Assembly: GCA_039105265.1 (NCBI GenBank)
Contig: JAPFFF010000062.1
Location: 558,001 to 622,000 of the forward strand
Source of the DNA: Tritrichomonas musculus
Lineage: Eukaryota; Parabasalia; Tritrichomonadida; Tritrichomonadidae
Reading direction: 5' to 3'
Length of the DNA: 64,000 bases
The position numbers and the translations under genes are program-made. The notes below the pieces were generated by a model. It did not search any database. It was not told where the DNA came from and worked only from the letters and a program-made list of their open reading frames with translations. Position 1 is the first letter of the stretch; the number at the start of each line of letters is the position of its first letter. Shown piece by piece: positions 30,532-41,617 of this stretch.

Positions 30532-31797
30532 TTATTTCTTTCTTCTATTTTTGTTTTCAATATATTGTGTTTTTTGATTCTTTATATAAGCTATTTTTCT
30601 GTTCAGTGCGCTTATTGCATTATGCAATTCTGCAGTTTGTTTTTGGTCATTTTTATTTAAAATTAATTGTTTATTTAAGTCATCAATCATTTTTTCATTA
30701 GCTAATATGGATCGATCAAATTGTTCTTCTCTTTTCAGTTGTGAATTTTCTCTAAATAGAAGCTTATTTTCGCGTCGTTGTTGCATCATTCGCTCGTGGT
30801 TAGTTTTCTTTTGTTCTGGAGTTAATTTTTGTCTAGGTTTGGATGGTGCTTTGGATTTGGGTTTATCTAATTTATTTATTTCATTTTCTATTTCATGTTT
30901 TCTATTTTGTAATTGATTTAATTTATTTTTCATCGTTTCAATTTCACTATCTGTTTTATTTAATATATGCTGATGTTTTTGCTTATATTTTTCAATAAGT
31001 TTTTCGGTTTTATCAATATCAATAGCTCTATTTTTAATATCTTGTTTAATCGTTTCTTTTTCATCTTCAGTAAAATCGCCATTGATTAAGTCATCTTCAT
31101 CGCCACGTTGGTCTGCTATTAGATTCTTCAAATTAGTTTCTAGTTTGCCATATTTTATATGTTTTTTGCTTATATTATCTAATTCAGTTTTAAGTGTTAA
31201 TATTTCTTTATTTATCTGCTCTAATTCTGGTTGATTATATTTCTTTCCCTTCAATTCAAAAATTTTATCATTTAGTTCATTTATTTCTGTTATAAATTTA
31301 TTAATAAAATAATTACATTCATCAATACTAACTTTAGCGTCTTTATTCTTTTTGGCCTCTTGTAAATCTTCTTCATAATCTTTTTTGTTTTGAATTGCTA
31401 ATTTTAATTGAGCGTTATATTTAGCAATTTCATTGTTTATTTTCTTTTTATCGCCTCGTTTCAAGTTAGGATTGGTTTTAGTTTTGGTTGGTTTTGATGT
31501 TGTTTTTGTTGTAGCTTCTTTATCTATAGTGGTAGATGGCTCTCGTTGAATTAAACGTCTGCTTTCAAGTAATGATGGTATAGGAGTCTCTATTTTAATT
31601 TGCTCGGTTGGGTTTTGTTTATAATAAACTAAGTAATCTTTGATTCTAACGCCTCGTTTAAACATATTCTTTTTGATTAAATGAGCTCTAAGCATTTCTT
31701 TCAATTTAGGCAATAAAATTTTATTCAAACCACTAAAGCCAGGCAAGGCCAAAATATCTCTTTTAGTTAATTTAGAAATAAGTTTATTTGAATCCAT
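30532..31797 (-). CDS. Maverick/Polinton coiled-coil protein
   Basis: 421 residues, Lys/Glu-rich and strongly heptad-patterned between about 120 and 400. A Thr/Lys-rich linker precedes the coil. It is probably a structural or assembly factor. No enzyme motif is seen. Confidence 0.6.
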   Translation of the reverse strand: MDSNKLISKLTKRDILALPGFSGLNKILLPKLKEMLRAHLIKKNMFKRGVRIKDYLVYYKQNPTEQIKIETPIPSLLESRRLIQREPSTTIDKEATTKTTSKPTKTKTNPNLKRGDKKKINNEIAKYNAQLKLAIQNKKDYEEDLQEAKKNKDAKVSIDECNYFINKFITEINELNDKIFELKGKKYNQPELEQINKEILTLKTELDNISKKHIKYGKLETNLKNLIADQRGDEDDLINGDFTEDEKETIKQDIKNRAIDIDKTEKLIEKYKQKHQHILNKTDSEIETMKNKLNQLQNRKHEIENEINKLDKPKSKAPSKPRQKLTPEQKKTNHERMMQQRRENKLLFRENSQLKREEQFDRSILANEKMIDDLNKQLILNKNDQKQTAELHNAISALNRKIAYIKNQKTQYIENKNRRKK

Positions 31798-31817
31798 TTT
31801 ATAGAATTAAAAATATT

Positions 31818-32381
31818 TTACATTATATCAGCAAATATATTATTTCGTCTTCTGGTTAATGTTGGTTGTGGTTGTTCTATCATTTCTTCATCTTGATTAG
31901 GCTGTTGTTCATAATCTGGCTCAGTATAATTATATTGAACTCTTGGCTTGGCAATTTGTTTTTGAACAGCTTCTTTAATCATCCGTTTTTGTTCTTTTTT
32001 CTCACGTTTAATTTTAAATTCTTCGCCTAATAATTTCAATTGATTAAGTATCTCTATATTAATAGTGGGGTCGTACGATTGGTCATTTATGTTTGTTTGC
32101 TGTCTAGCTTTTGGTCGTGTAATTTGTTTTGGTTTAGGTGTTGTTTTAGGCTCTTCATAATGATCATCTTGTTCGGGTTCTATTGGTTCTTGTTCTGTTT
32201 TCTCAGTTGGTTCTTCATTAACTTCTTTAGTTGTTTGTTTAATCGTTTCATTTCGTGGCTTGACGATATATTTGCCTTCTTTACGTGTTGGGAAAACATC
32301 GTACTCAGGGTCATCTACTCCATTAAGCCAACGTTGTATAATTTGCAAACGCCTACTTCCAGTTAAATATTTCTTGCTCAT
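31818..32381 (-). CDS. Maverick/Polinton hypothetical protein
   Basis: 187 residues, acidic and Pro/Gln/Thr-rich, probably largely disordered. It sits 21 bases from the coiled-coil gene, in the same orientation. Function unknown. Confidence 0.55.
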   Translation of the reverse strand: MSKKYLTGSRRLQIIQRWLNGVDDPEYDVFPTRKEGKYIVKPRNETIKQTTKEVNEEPTEKTEQEPIEPEQDDHYEEPKTTPKPKQITRPKARQQTNINDQSYDPTINIEILNQLKLLGEEFKIKREKKEQKRMIKEAVQKQIAKPRVQYNYTEPDYEQQPNQDEEMIEQPQPTLTRRRNNIFADIM

Positions 32382-32444
32382 TTAAAAGCCAATAAAAATA
32401 AGAAAAGTGAGTTTTATCGAGTTTTATTTTTGAGTTTTATTACA

Positions 32445-32834
32445 TTAACCGCCACCCTTAACAAATCTAGCTTGTGAATTTGGTTCAGTAGAATTTAATT
32501 GCTTATTGATTTTGGTCTTAACATTATAATTTTCCTTTCGCCCTTGAGCAGCATTATTAACTTTTTCTAAAGCAGTTCTTACGTTGCCTTTTGGAATATA
32601 TTTTATAGCAGTATCAGCGAAATTAGATATCTTTTCTCTTGTCTCATCACTTAATAGTTTTCGACCGATACCTTGAGCAACCTTACCAATAATACCAGCA
32701 TGCTTATTAACTCCATCGATAGTAGTATTGACAACTTTGCCAGCTAATCCACCAGTAGCACTATTAGCAAAATTCATTAAATGCTTACTCGCTAACCCTA
32801 TTCCTGTTTTGATAAATTTCTTAAAAATTCCCAT
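32445..32834 (-). CDS. Maverick/Polinton small amphipathic protein
   Basis: 129 residues beginning MGIFKKFIKTGIGLASKHLM, with alternating glycine-rich hydrophobic and basic stretches. It resembles small membrane-active or core proteins of adenovirus-like systems. That comparison is by style only. Confidence 0.55.
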   Translation of the reverse strand: MGIFKKFIKTGIGLASKHLMNFANSATGGLAGKVVNTTIDGVNKHAGIIGKVAQGIGRKLLSDETREKISNFADTAIKYIPKGNVRTALEKVNNAAQGRKENYNVKTKINKQLNSTEPNSQARFVKGGG

Positions 32835-32853
32835 TTAAAAATAATTAAAAAGT

Positions 32854-33708
32854 TTAATCGAAATAATATTTATTTGCGGTGATATTCATAAAAAATTTAT
32901 CGTGTGGCTCTCTGTGTTGTAAATATTGTTTAACTGTTTCTTTTGTATCTAAATTATTATTTGTTTGCTGAAGTAATGATGTGAAATCTTCTTCACTATA
33001 ACCACTATAGCTAATGATATCTGTAGCCATACGTTTCGCGTTGATATGAACAAATCTTATTGTTTGAAAAGCCATTATACACGTAATATTATAATGACGT
33101 GTTTTTGTTAGCAAACGTATAAATTCACTATTGCCATTCTTCAATAAATCGCTACCTGCGCAGTCATCTAAAATTATTAATGTGTTATATGGGTATGTTG
33201 ATGTATTATATTTAGCAAGCTTATTTGCAATATACACAATTCTATCATCTATGTCCTCTAATGAATGCTTATTAATTAACCGTTCCATCTCTTCATTTGC
33301 TTCTTTCATTTTTGATAGAACATGTTTAACTAATGCATAATATTTAACTTTACGTTTAAGATGCTTTTTTAGAAAATCCATTAGTTCTTTTTCATTAACA
33401 TAATCGATTGGTGTCTTAATACTTTTATGTAGGACTTCAGCAGTTTTATCAGCTTTCCCACTAGTTGAGCAGATTATGATTTTGCTATAATAAGGTTTCT
33501 TAAATAATTTTTCAGTAATCATTATATGAGACCATATCCAATAACTCTTTCCAGCGCCTGGTCTGCCTATTAGAAATATTATACCATTCGTACTAAATGG
33601 GTAATCTGGTGATAATGGTTTTATTAAAGCCATTTCGATATCGCGTTGATTCTTTTTAATAGCTTTATTTATTTCATTCTTAACTTGATTAATAATTTGT
33701 TTTGTCAT
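32854..33708 (-). CDS. Maverick/Polinton packaging ATPase
   Basis: 284 residues with a P-loop GRPGAGKS at 48-55 and a Walker B-like LIILDDCAG near residue 175, as in the FtsK/HerA-type genome-packaging ATPases of Polintons and their viral relatives. Confidence 0.8.
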   Translation of the reverse strand: MTKQIINQVKNEINKAIKKNQRDIEMALIKPLSPDYPFSTNGIIFLIGRPGAGKSYWIWSHIMITEKLFKKPYYSKIIICSTSGKADKTAEVLHKSIKTPIDYVNEKELMDFLKKHLKRKVKYYALVKHVLSKMKEANEEMERLINKHSLEDIDDRIVYIANKLAKYNTSTYPYNTLIILDDCAGSDLLKNGNSEFIRLLTKTRHYNITCIMAFQTIRFVHINAKRMATDIISYSGYSEEDFTSLLQQTNNNLDTKETVKQYLQHREPHDKFFMNITANKYYFD

Positions 33709-33858
33709 ATTTTTATTATTGTTAAATGAATTATATAGAATTTGTTAAAGAGTGTTTTAAATATCAATTGATAGGGTTCGTTGTAGAGTTGGTCTATGAG
33801 ACAACAAAAATAATTTATAATGAATTCGTTATGCGTTAGCTCTAAGCCACTTTGTGGA

Positions 33859-34925
33859 TTAAGCCCACTTCTTAATAGCATCTGGAATAGTATTTTGCGA
33901 CGACCAATACTCAAGCTCCATTTGTGAAAGTTTAATTGGGTTGCCCTCACGTAGATTTTTTGCTGGGATTGTGTCTTTTACACCTCCTTCATATTGAACC
34001 TTATATTTATTTTTCTTGGCGTCATAGCTAATAATTTTATCAACTATGCCACGTTTGCCTTTCTTTAGAGAATCAGCGAGTGGAATGTTATTTGCTGATT
34101 TAATTAATCTGTAGCCTGGTAATTTATCAACTGAATCATCTTTAGCTTTGACTATAAATTGGTTCCCGGATTTTGAATCAACGATATAAGATTCTTTGCT
34201 TACTTTATTACGTTTCTTTGAAAATGGTTCATTAGCTAAAACAATTCTTACTCTTTCATTTGGTTCAAAATTATATGGATTTATTTTTGTTTTCGTTTGG
34301 ATATAATTTAGTTCATCTTCTTTTGTTATATCGTTTGGCGCTTTATTGTTTAAAGACCGATGCGGAGAATTATTATATGCATCTATTAAATTATTCATTT
34401 CAGTTTCATCAATATATCTATTTTCACCGATAGCGTCTCTTATTGTTCTCATGAATCTATTAATGATGCCTAGCACGTTATGATTATTATCTTCAGTTGT
34501 TTTATAGATTATATTCTTTGACTTCATAAAATCTAATACCTCGTTTGATAAGTATGCTGCATCTTGGTCGCTTGTTATTGAATACACATCATTTACATCG
34601 TTAAAGAATTTGGTTAATGCTTCTACTATTGATTTTGAACCCTTGCCTATTAATGGGTATGCGTAAGCTTTTCGTGTGTTAATATTAATTAGCATTAAAT
34701 AATTACGTCCTCCTTTATGTTTATCATTGATGAATGTGTCCATTTGATAACCTCCGTGATGTTTTGACACAATAGGCATAAATTCGGCTTTTGGAACCTT
34801 AGCGTCATGAATAACATTATTTCATTAAATCCATAGCGTTTTGCCAATGGTACAAATTTATTTTGACTACGCCACGGGAACGAATGGTAGAGCTCTTCAA
34901 TTGTATTAAATTGTTTTTTATTCAT
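33859..34925 (-). mobile_element. Maverick/Polinton integrase region (broken)
   Basis: Retroviral-type (rve) integrase features are visible: a catalytic-core motif around ITSDQDAAYLS, the segment NSPHRSLNNKAP, and a C-terminal region resembling a chromodomain or SH3-like module. The region is broken. It identifies the element class with confidence. Confidence 0.75.
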
Positions 34926-34958
34926 TTAATTTTTCATAAAAATATTTCTGTGAGTGCT

Positions 34959-36251
34959 TTATACGTATAATAATTTATTGTAAGACATGAATTGCATTTC
35001 TATACAAAATGATTCATTTTTGGGAATAACAATAGGTATCTTGTTATGACGACCACTATAGAACTCGACCCAAAATTGTTGATCAGTAGAATTCAGTTTA
35101 TAGTATTTTATTGGCGTAAAATATACTGAACTACTACCAATATAGTTATGCGATGCCTGTTCAGCAATAGAAGAATAGACTTTGCATGAGTGCCTATCCC
35201 ATACATTATTAAAATCTATCCTCCTAAGCCATTTGCTTTGAAATTGTTCGGGTTTATTTTGATATGGTTCGTTGCCTATATTCATTACATCAGCAAAATC
35301 AAATCTTCTATAATTTTCATCTGTACTTTTTTCAATAAAGTTTATTTTGAAATCAACGTAATAAAGACTTGGATTAATATCATCCTCAATTTTAATGTAT
35401 GGTGGTATTGGTTCAGGAGTTGGTGTTGGCGTTGGTTTATATTCAGGGTTTTCTATGTATGAATTAATTTGTTGATTTATCGGTGAAAATATTGTCTCTA
35501 TAAAAGAATTCTTATCATAATCATAATATCCATCCATCTGGATATCATTTAACTCTCTATTTAAATCACTCAGCCTAAATAATGGTATTAAGTTATCGGC
35601 GTTCTGTTTATTGAAGTCTGCAATTTCTTTTAGGAAAGCATTCCATTCTTCTTTATTTTTAAAGAATAGATCATACGAATCTTTAATAAAAGAAATAGGT
35701 CCGGAAATTGGAACGCGATATTTATTTAAAATGCCTGTATAAAGTTTATACATGCTTGACAAAATATTATTTGTCAATTTATATTTTTCCATAACTTTAT
35801 TATTATACTCATCGAACTTAGGTTTAAGTGTAATAATGATATCTTCAAATAAATCTCGTAAATCTTTATCTGTTGCCAACCAAGATATAATATGTGTTGA
35901 TACCTCTCCTTTTTGTTTTTCATCAAGTAAATTATATATTTCATCATTGTTTTTATTTTCGTTTTCTTTTTTCGTTTTCAATTCATCAAAAGCACTTCGT
36001 AAATATTTTCTTACGCTTAAATCAAACTCAAGCTTACGTCTCCTTGCTATTGTATAAATATTTCTAACGCCTATAATTGACTCACCACGATTTGCTGTGC
36101 TCCATTCTGGTGGAAAATTAAACCAATAACGATGTGGTTTGTTTGGGTCTCTCTCACCATCTTCAAGAAAATATGCTGTTTCTATTGGTATTGGTACTTG
36201 CTCATCATTGATATTGGCTATGGTAGGGTGTAATGTTTTTATCCTTGACAT
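34959..36251 (-). CDS. Maverick/Polinton large unknown protein
   Basis: 430 residues. The central part is helical and Lys/Glu/Asn-rich, a Pro-rich linker (PTPTPTPEPIPPY) follows, and the C-terminal ~120 residues are beta-rich. A minor capsid or penton-like role is possible from its position and C-terminal fold; this is inference. Confidence 0.5.
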   Translation of the reverse strand: MSRIKTLHPTIANINDEQVPIPIETAYFLEDGERDPNKPHRYWFNFPPEWSTANRGESIIGVRNIYTIARRRKLEFDLSVRKYLRSAFDELKTKKENENKNNDEIYNLLDEKQKGEVSTHIISWLATDKDLRDLFEDIIITLKPKFDEYNNKVMEKYKLTNNILSSMYKLYTGILNKYRVPISGPISFIKDSYDLFFKNKEEWNAFLKEIADFNKQNADNLIPLFRLSDLNRELNDIQMDGYYDYDKNSFIETIFSPINQQINSYIENPEYKPTPTPTPEPIPPYIKIEDDINPSLYYVDFKINFIEKSTDENYRRFDFADVMNIGNEPYQNKPEQFQSKWLRRIDFNNVWDRHSCKVYSSIAEQASHNYIGSSSVYFTPIKYYKLNSTDQQFWVEFYSGRHNKIPIVIPKNESFCIEMQFMSYNKLLYV

Positions 36252-36367
36252 TTACTAGCTAATAAATTAATGTTTTGAAACGTAAAAGACTTTGTTGGTA
36301 GTAGTAGGACCTTGGTCCCGGGCTCGAAGAGCCTTTGATGTTAATCATTCGGTGGTAGTAGTGTATA

Positions 36368-36683
36368 AGTAGTTATCCATAGGATTTTCTTACGATGATG
36401 CTTCTCTGGCATTTTGGGCTGTTTGTTATATTGGGCTTCTGTGTGTGTAAATAGTGTAGTGTGTGCGTATTGGTGTTTTAAATCAATTGTTTATAGTATA
36501 GTGTATTCGGTGAGTTGTATGGACCTTGATGTGTGTTAATATATATTTTTTTATATAAATTTGTTGAAAATGAAAACATCGCCAAAGTGATCTTATTTTT
36601 GTCGTTTTTAAGCCCCTTTGGTGCAAATGACCCCCAAAATGCCAGAGAAGCATCATCGTAAGAAAATCCTATGGATAACTACT
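36368..36683. repeat. Perfect 51-bp inverted repeat around a GT-rich core
   Basis: The arm at 36368-36418 (begins AGTAGTTATCCATAGGATTT) is a perfect inverted copy of 36633-36683. The 214-base core is unusual: a long TG/GTGT-rich, C-poor stretch at 36420-36540, with strong strand asymmetry, then an AT-rich part. It lies directly upstream of the Maverick/Polinton block. It may be that element's terminal structure or an independent short element. Confidence 0.85.
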
Positions 36684-37167
36684 GCCATTTCCTCAAATCA
36701 GATATTCAAATATCAAAGCCATCAATAACCAAGTTATTACATATCCGAAATGAATCTTATGCTTGGCGTTTTTTTAAGCTTCGCTCAAAAAGTGGCCTTT
36801 TATTATTTTTAAATTTATCTAGGAATTATTCATCTTCTGTAAGAAAATCTTCATCAATATCAAATCGGAAAAAGTTTTATATATAAAAAGAACCATTTAT
36901 ATGTTTTTCACAAAAAAACTCTCATTTTAGTTATAATATAATTCATAGAGACACTGATTTAACCAGTAATAACATGATTTTTAATGATGTCTATAATGTT
37001 TTTACGGGTGAGAATTTTGTTTTGAATGTGATTTTATAATGTGATTCACTCGATAGTGAGTATATTGGTTTAACTTTGTGAGATTTAATGCATATGGATA
37101 TCAAAAAAGGCTGAATGCATCAGAGAGCAAAAGACAATGTCATTTTTTATATGCGAAGAAATGTTAA
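36684..37167. other. Intergenic, no gene seen
   Basis: Sequence between the inverted repeat and the mariner. A 71-codon frame at 36671 crosses the repeat arm and is not convincing. Confidence 0.4.
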
Positions 37168-37169
37168 TA

Positions 37170-38455
37170 CAGGGTGTCCAGTTGATATATAATAACTTTT
37201 TCTACATTGTTTTAATTATTAAAAAGTATTGTTATATTAAATCTTGACAAGTAAATAGATTTTGTTATATATATATTTTTAACTTCTAAACAAAGTAAAA
37301 TGTTCAAAAACATCAAATTATACATTTATGATTAAAATTTTAAACGTATTTTTTAAAAAATGGAAATCGAACAAAGGTATGTTATATCTTTTTTGTATCG
37401 CTGTGGTTTGAAGGCTCAAAAAATTGAAGAAAAATTAGAAGAAACTTATCAATTGAACTCTTACAAAATTGATGTTATACGTTATTGGATCCGTGAAATC
37501 AAGCTCGGCCGGACAGACCTTCACAATGATGCTCCACGTGGAAAAACTGCTGACCCAGCAATAACAACCGCAATTCAGGCTCAGATTGAAAATAATCCGA
37601 TGGCATCAGCACGACAAATTGCACGAACGTTGAACATTTCCCCAACAACAGTAATTGACAAATTGAACAATGAACTCCATTATCATTGTTATTTAACAAG
37701 GTGGGTTCTTCATAGATTGAATGATCAGCAAAGAAAAAACAGAGTTGACATAGCAAATCAAATGCTTGACATACTTAGGAAAGAACAGAGGACTCATTTC
37801 CAGAATATTTACACTGGAGATGATTCCTGGTTTTTATTTGAATATAACTAACGAAGTCAGTGGTTTTTGTCAAAAGAAGATCTCCTAACCAAAACACGTA
37901 AGACAAACATGCAACGAAAAATAATGTTGACTGTTTTCTTTAATGGTTATGGTCATGTAATTGCTGACTTTCTTCCCAAAGGTATGAAATTCAATGGTTC
38001 ATACTTTATTAATATTTTATCGCAAATAAACAATGAAGTCTACCCACAAGGTCGACCTGCACATGCTCCAAGAAAAATCCTTCATTATGACAAGGTGAAT
38101 TGTCATACTTCCAACAAGGTCAAATCTTTTAAGCCAATTCTGACTTTCGAACTTTAAAACATCCAGCGTTCTCACCTGATGTATCACCGCCAGATTTTGG
38201 GCTTTTTGGCACTGTAAAGCAAAAGTTAATTAGAATAGTACATGAAGATGAAGAATCGTTGCAAGACCACATTAATGAAATTTTATCTTCTTTTGATATA
38301 GAGTTTTGGCAGTCCTTTTTTCAGTCATGGATAAAAAGATTAGAAAAATTAATTGAGGTAGATGGAGATTATTTCGAATAAAAAGTATTATTTTAAAATT
38401 TTAATTTATTTTATTTTAAATTGATAAAGTTATTATATATCAACTGGACACTCTG
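37170..38455 (+). mobile_element. mariner-family transposon (trichomonad mariner type)
   Basis: The inverted termini CAGGGTGTCCAGTTGATATA and CAGAGTGTCCAGTTGATATA match over ~33 bp with about two differences. TA dinucleotides flank both ends (37168-37169 and 38456-38457). The 1286-bp length and the transposase identify a mariner close in type to those known from Trichomonas vaginalis. Confidence 0.92.
37360..38381 (+). pseudogene. mariner transposase, decayed
   Basis: The N-terminal half carries helix-turn-helix features (ISFLYRCGLKAQKIEEKLEE, ASARQIARTLNISPTTVID). The catalytic triad is recognisable: TGDDSW, HYDKVNCHTS (a variant of the usual HDNAR.H) and SPDVSPPDFGLFG, spaced about 34 residues for the last two, a D34D type. 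One in-frame TAA lies at 37849 after FLFEYN. A frame slip near 38140 moves the tail (FGTVKQKLIRIVHEDEES...) to another frame, ending at a TAA at 38379. The copy cannot be active. Confidence 0.88.
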
Positions 38456-41400
38456 TAAGTTTAGCTTCTGAAAAAATGTGAAACAATACAGTTGTAACTA
38501 AACAAATGAAGTATCTGAAGTTAAAAATGAGTTTTAATATTTTGAGAAATTAGTTTTATTAATTATATATATGAATAAATTTAAATGGAAATTTTTTCCA
38601 TATAAGAAAATAAAAGATTCTGAGATGCTTATGAAGATTCCATCAACTTTTGCAAGCATTCACTTATAAAGTCATATCTATCTACCTCATTACAATTATT
38701 ACATAATCTTGAAACGAATAAAAGACCACCGAGATTTGTTGATAAAGAACTGCATAAAATATGAGCATCAAGTCCTTGAAAGATTATGATAAAAATATAG
38801 AACATTTCAACTATTACATAACTTTTGGAAAGAAAGCCAATTTCTATGATATCAGCTATTAAAATCATATTACATCTTTTTCAGTTTTGGTTAATGTTAA
38901 TAAATTTTACAAATCATGATTAATAAATTTTACAAATCATGATTAATGAATGAAGAGGTTCAAAAGAAATCTTTCGGATTAGACTATTAAAGTTTAACCA
39001 TTTTAATTGCAACTGAAAGACATTTTTATTACCATTACTGAGAGATTTTTTATTACTTATTATTGTTGATATGCATTAAGAACTGTTTTCAAATAAAGAA
39101 ATGTGATTTAATAAACACTTAAAACCGTAAAATTAAACAATTATATAAGTAATCCTAAAGAAAAATACATTTTATTCTACACAAATTGCGCTGGAAGTCC
39201 TTTTATGATGATAATAATGAAGAATTCTCACTATGACCTATCTTCTTTGCACTTGAGTTCACTTATGGTAATAATTCTTCAAAGTTTCATATATTATTTT
39301 TAAAGAAATAATCATATCCTTGTTTAGCATGTAAGCATCAGTCAATTATTGTATTCACATAATTTATATATTCTTTTTTGAATAAAATTTGAACAATAAT
39401 TTCATTGGCAATGCGAGATTAACGATATTCCTATATTCATACTTTAGATTTTGATAATTTAATTATAATAAAGATATTTTTTTCTAAAATACAAATATAA
39501 TTTTTTTTGATTAAATTTATTTTTAAATTAATAAATTTTGAGTAGTAAAAAAGATACAAAAGTTTTAATATTTACCAAAATTTTTAATTCAAAATATCAG
39601 AAATATTTTCAATAATTATATTTTATTTTTTCTCAAAATATGAAACCTCTCAAATACATAATTTTAAATATCATGAAATATTTATATAATATCTGCTATA
39701 TATAAGTATATTAAAATCTTCATATAGTATTTATACAATAAAAAAATTTAAAAAATCTGCTTTTGATCATTAATGATCGATTTCAACTTTATCTTAAAAA
39801 TAACTTTTAATTAGATAAATATGATATTATATTCGTTATAATATCATCAAAACATTTTTTATTAAGTTTTTCACATTTTGATGTCATGATATTGTTGATT
39901 CATTTTCGAGCAATATCCAAATCACAAAATATTGTGAATACAAAATAATTACATTTTTATAAATATGCCGGTATAATTTAAAATCATATAATTTATATTG
40001 ATAAAAAGAAATTTTCATTTTAAAGTGCATAGTTTTTTTTTGTCCAATTCAAAATTTCAAATTGAATGAAAAACTAATGTTTTTGTCCAATCGAATTTTA
40101 TATAGACAAAAAAAACTTCTCAAAAATAAAAAATTGAATACTGACGAAAAAATTGAATTGGTTTTTTTGTCTAATCTTTTTTTTATTTTATCTGATTTTT
40201 CGATTGATTATATATGTGAAGCAATTTCAATAACAATATCAATAATAATTATCAGAATAATAATCAATTGAATTATCAATAGAATGATAATCAATAGAAT
40301 TATTAGCAGAATAATAATCAATAGAATAATATCAGCAGAATAATCAAATATAAATAATCAGAATAATAATCAATAGAATAATAATCAATTGAATTGTCAG
40401 CAGAATAATAATCAAATCAGAATAATAACCAGAATAATAATCAATAATCCAAGCCAATCAATCCTCTACAAAGCAAAAAGTGCATTCATCAATATTTTCA
40501 TGTTTTTTCATGTTTTTCTCCTCATATTTTTTTTCTGATCTTTCAAATAGATCGTAAATTTCAATATATCAGTAACAATATTAATATAGAAACCTCATTA
40601 AAGAACTTTAACTCACGCTTAATGTTATCTTTTTAAATATTTCTGAAATATTCAATTTAACTAAACCATTTTTTTAATATTTTAATGTTTAAATCTTGGT
40701 TTATTTTTTGTTTCTGTCATTAATTTTCGTTTTTAAACTTAATAATGCGGCCATGTTTACTTTTTTTGAAATTAAATTCTCATCCTTTCTTTTTAATTTA
40801 GAATAAAACAGTGATTTATGAATAAAAAACATTTATTATATGAAATGCGTTATTTTTTCTTTCATTCTTTAAGATTTAATGACTCTGTTTTTAATCGTTA
40901 TATGCTGTAACGTAAAAACCACTTTTCAAAATGATATATATTTATTATTACATAAAAATAAAAAACTTTACCAAAGGAAATTTTATAACGCTGATTAATT
41001 ATCAAGATATTTCAATTTTTATGATTTTTTAAAACTTATTTTGATGGGGAACCACTAATTTCTCTGATTCCAATCAATTTCAAATCCGATAAAACCTCAA
41101 AATGCATAAAAAATCTAAGAAAAAATATTAACTTGTTAAGATATTAGAAATTATATATTGAGAGAAAATTTAAAAATTGAAATAACTTGAGGGTATATAA
41201 TTTTATACAAAGTTATGTAAGTGGTTGGTATTTGAATTCTCCGTTGATAGTACCTTTGAAAAGTAAATTGATTATATTTTTACCGAAAATATCTAGTTTA
41301 GCAAAAACTTAATTTTTTAAAATCAAATAAAAGTAGAGATAATAATTTTCTAGAAAAAAGGAATCATAATATTTGTATAAATTGAATATCATTTAAAAAC

Positions 41401-41598
41401 TAGCATCATTCAATTTTCTGAAGAATAGTTTTTAATTTTGGCCACATCTCAACAAATTTGAACTATTTTTACTCATTTGATTTTATTTCAAATATATGTT
41501 TTTTCTTTAAAATAATATTATTTAAATCAATCTTTTCATTTTTAATATTGAATACACTATCAAAAAAAATTGAAATGAAGTTTTAGTAGTTGTTTATA
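38456..41598. other. Long AT-rich intergenic region with a simple repeat
   Basis: About 3.1 kb without a recognisable gene. A minus-strand frame at 38629-38868 (79 codons, GLDAHILCSSLSTNLGGLLF) may be a piece of a HEAT/ARM-like protein but has no context. A tandem AATAATAATCAATAGAATA-type repeat occupies about 40200-40450. The last bases hold the promoter of the Pmp-like gene. Confidence 0.45.
40200..40450. repeat. Degenerate (AATAATMATAGA)n-type simple repeat
   Basis: Interspersed copies of AGAATAATAATCAATAGAAT and variants run through about 250 bases. They are non-coding. Confidence 0.7.
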
Positions 41599-41606
41599 TC
41601 ATTTTT
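41599..41606 (+). promoter_or_regulatory. Initiator-like element (TCATTTTT)
   Basis: The presumed +1 A at 41601 is 17 bases before the ATG at 41618. Confidence 0.5.
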
Positions 41607-41617
41607 ATTTTGTTCAA

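Larger units (their letters stand above)
28696..36251 (-). mobile_element. Maverick/Polinton element, partial
   Basis: A block of minus-strand genes typical of Maverick/Polinton elements: capsid-like protein, coiled-coil protein, packaging-type ATPase, retroviral-type integrase and further proteins. Mavericks are abundant in trichomonads. No family-B DNA polymerase or protease is recognised in the window, so the copy is partial. Most of its genes are open, which suggests a fairly recent insertion; one or two breaks are visible overall. One edge lies directly at the 5' end of the tRNA-Gln. Beyond the other edge lies the inverted repeat at 36368-36683, which may belong to the element's terminal region. 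Confidence 0.85.

Noticed and set aside
38629-38868. 79-codon minus-strand frame, perhaps HEAT/ARM-like
   Set aside because: Somewhat protein-like but isolated, without a start signal or neighbouring coding pieces; left as a note in the intergenic entry.
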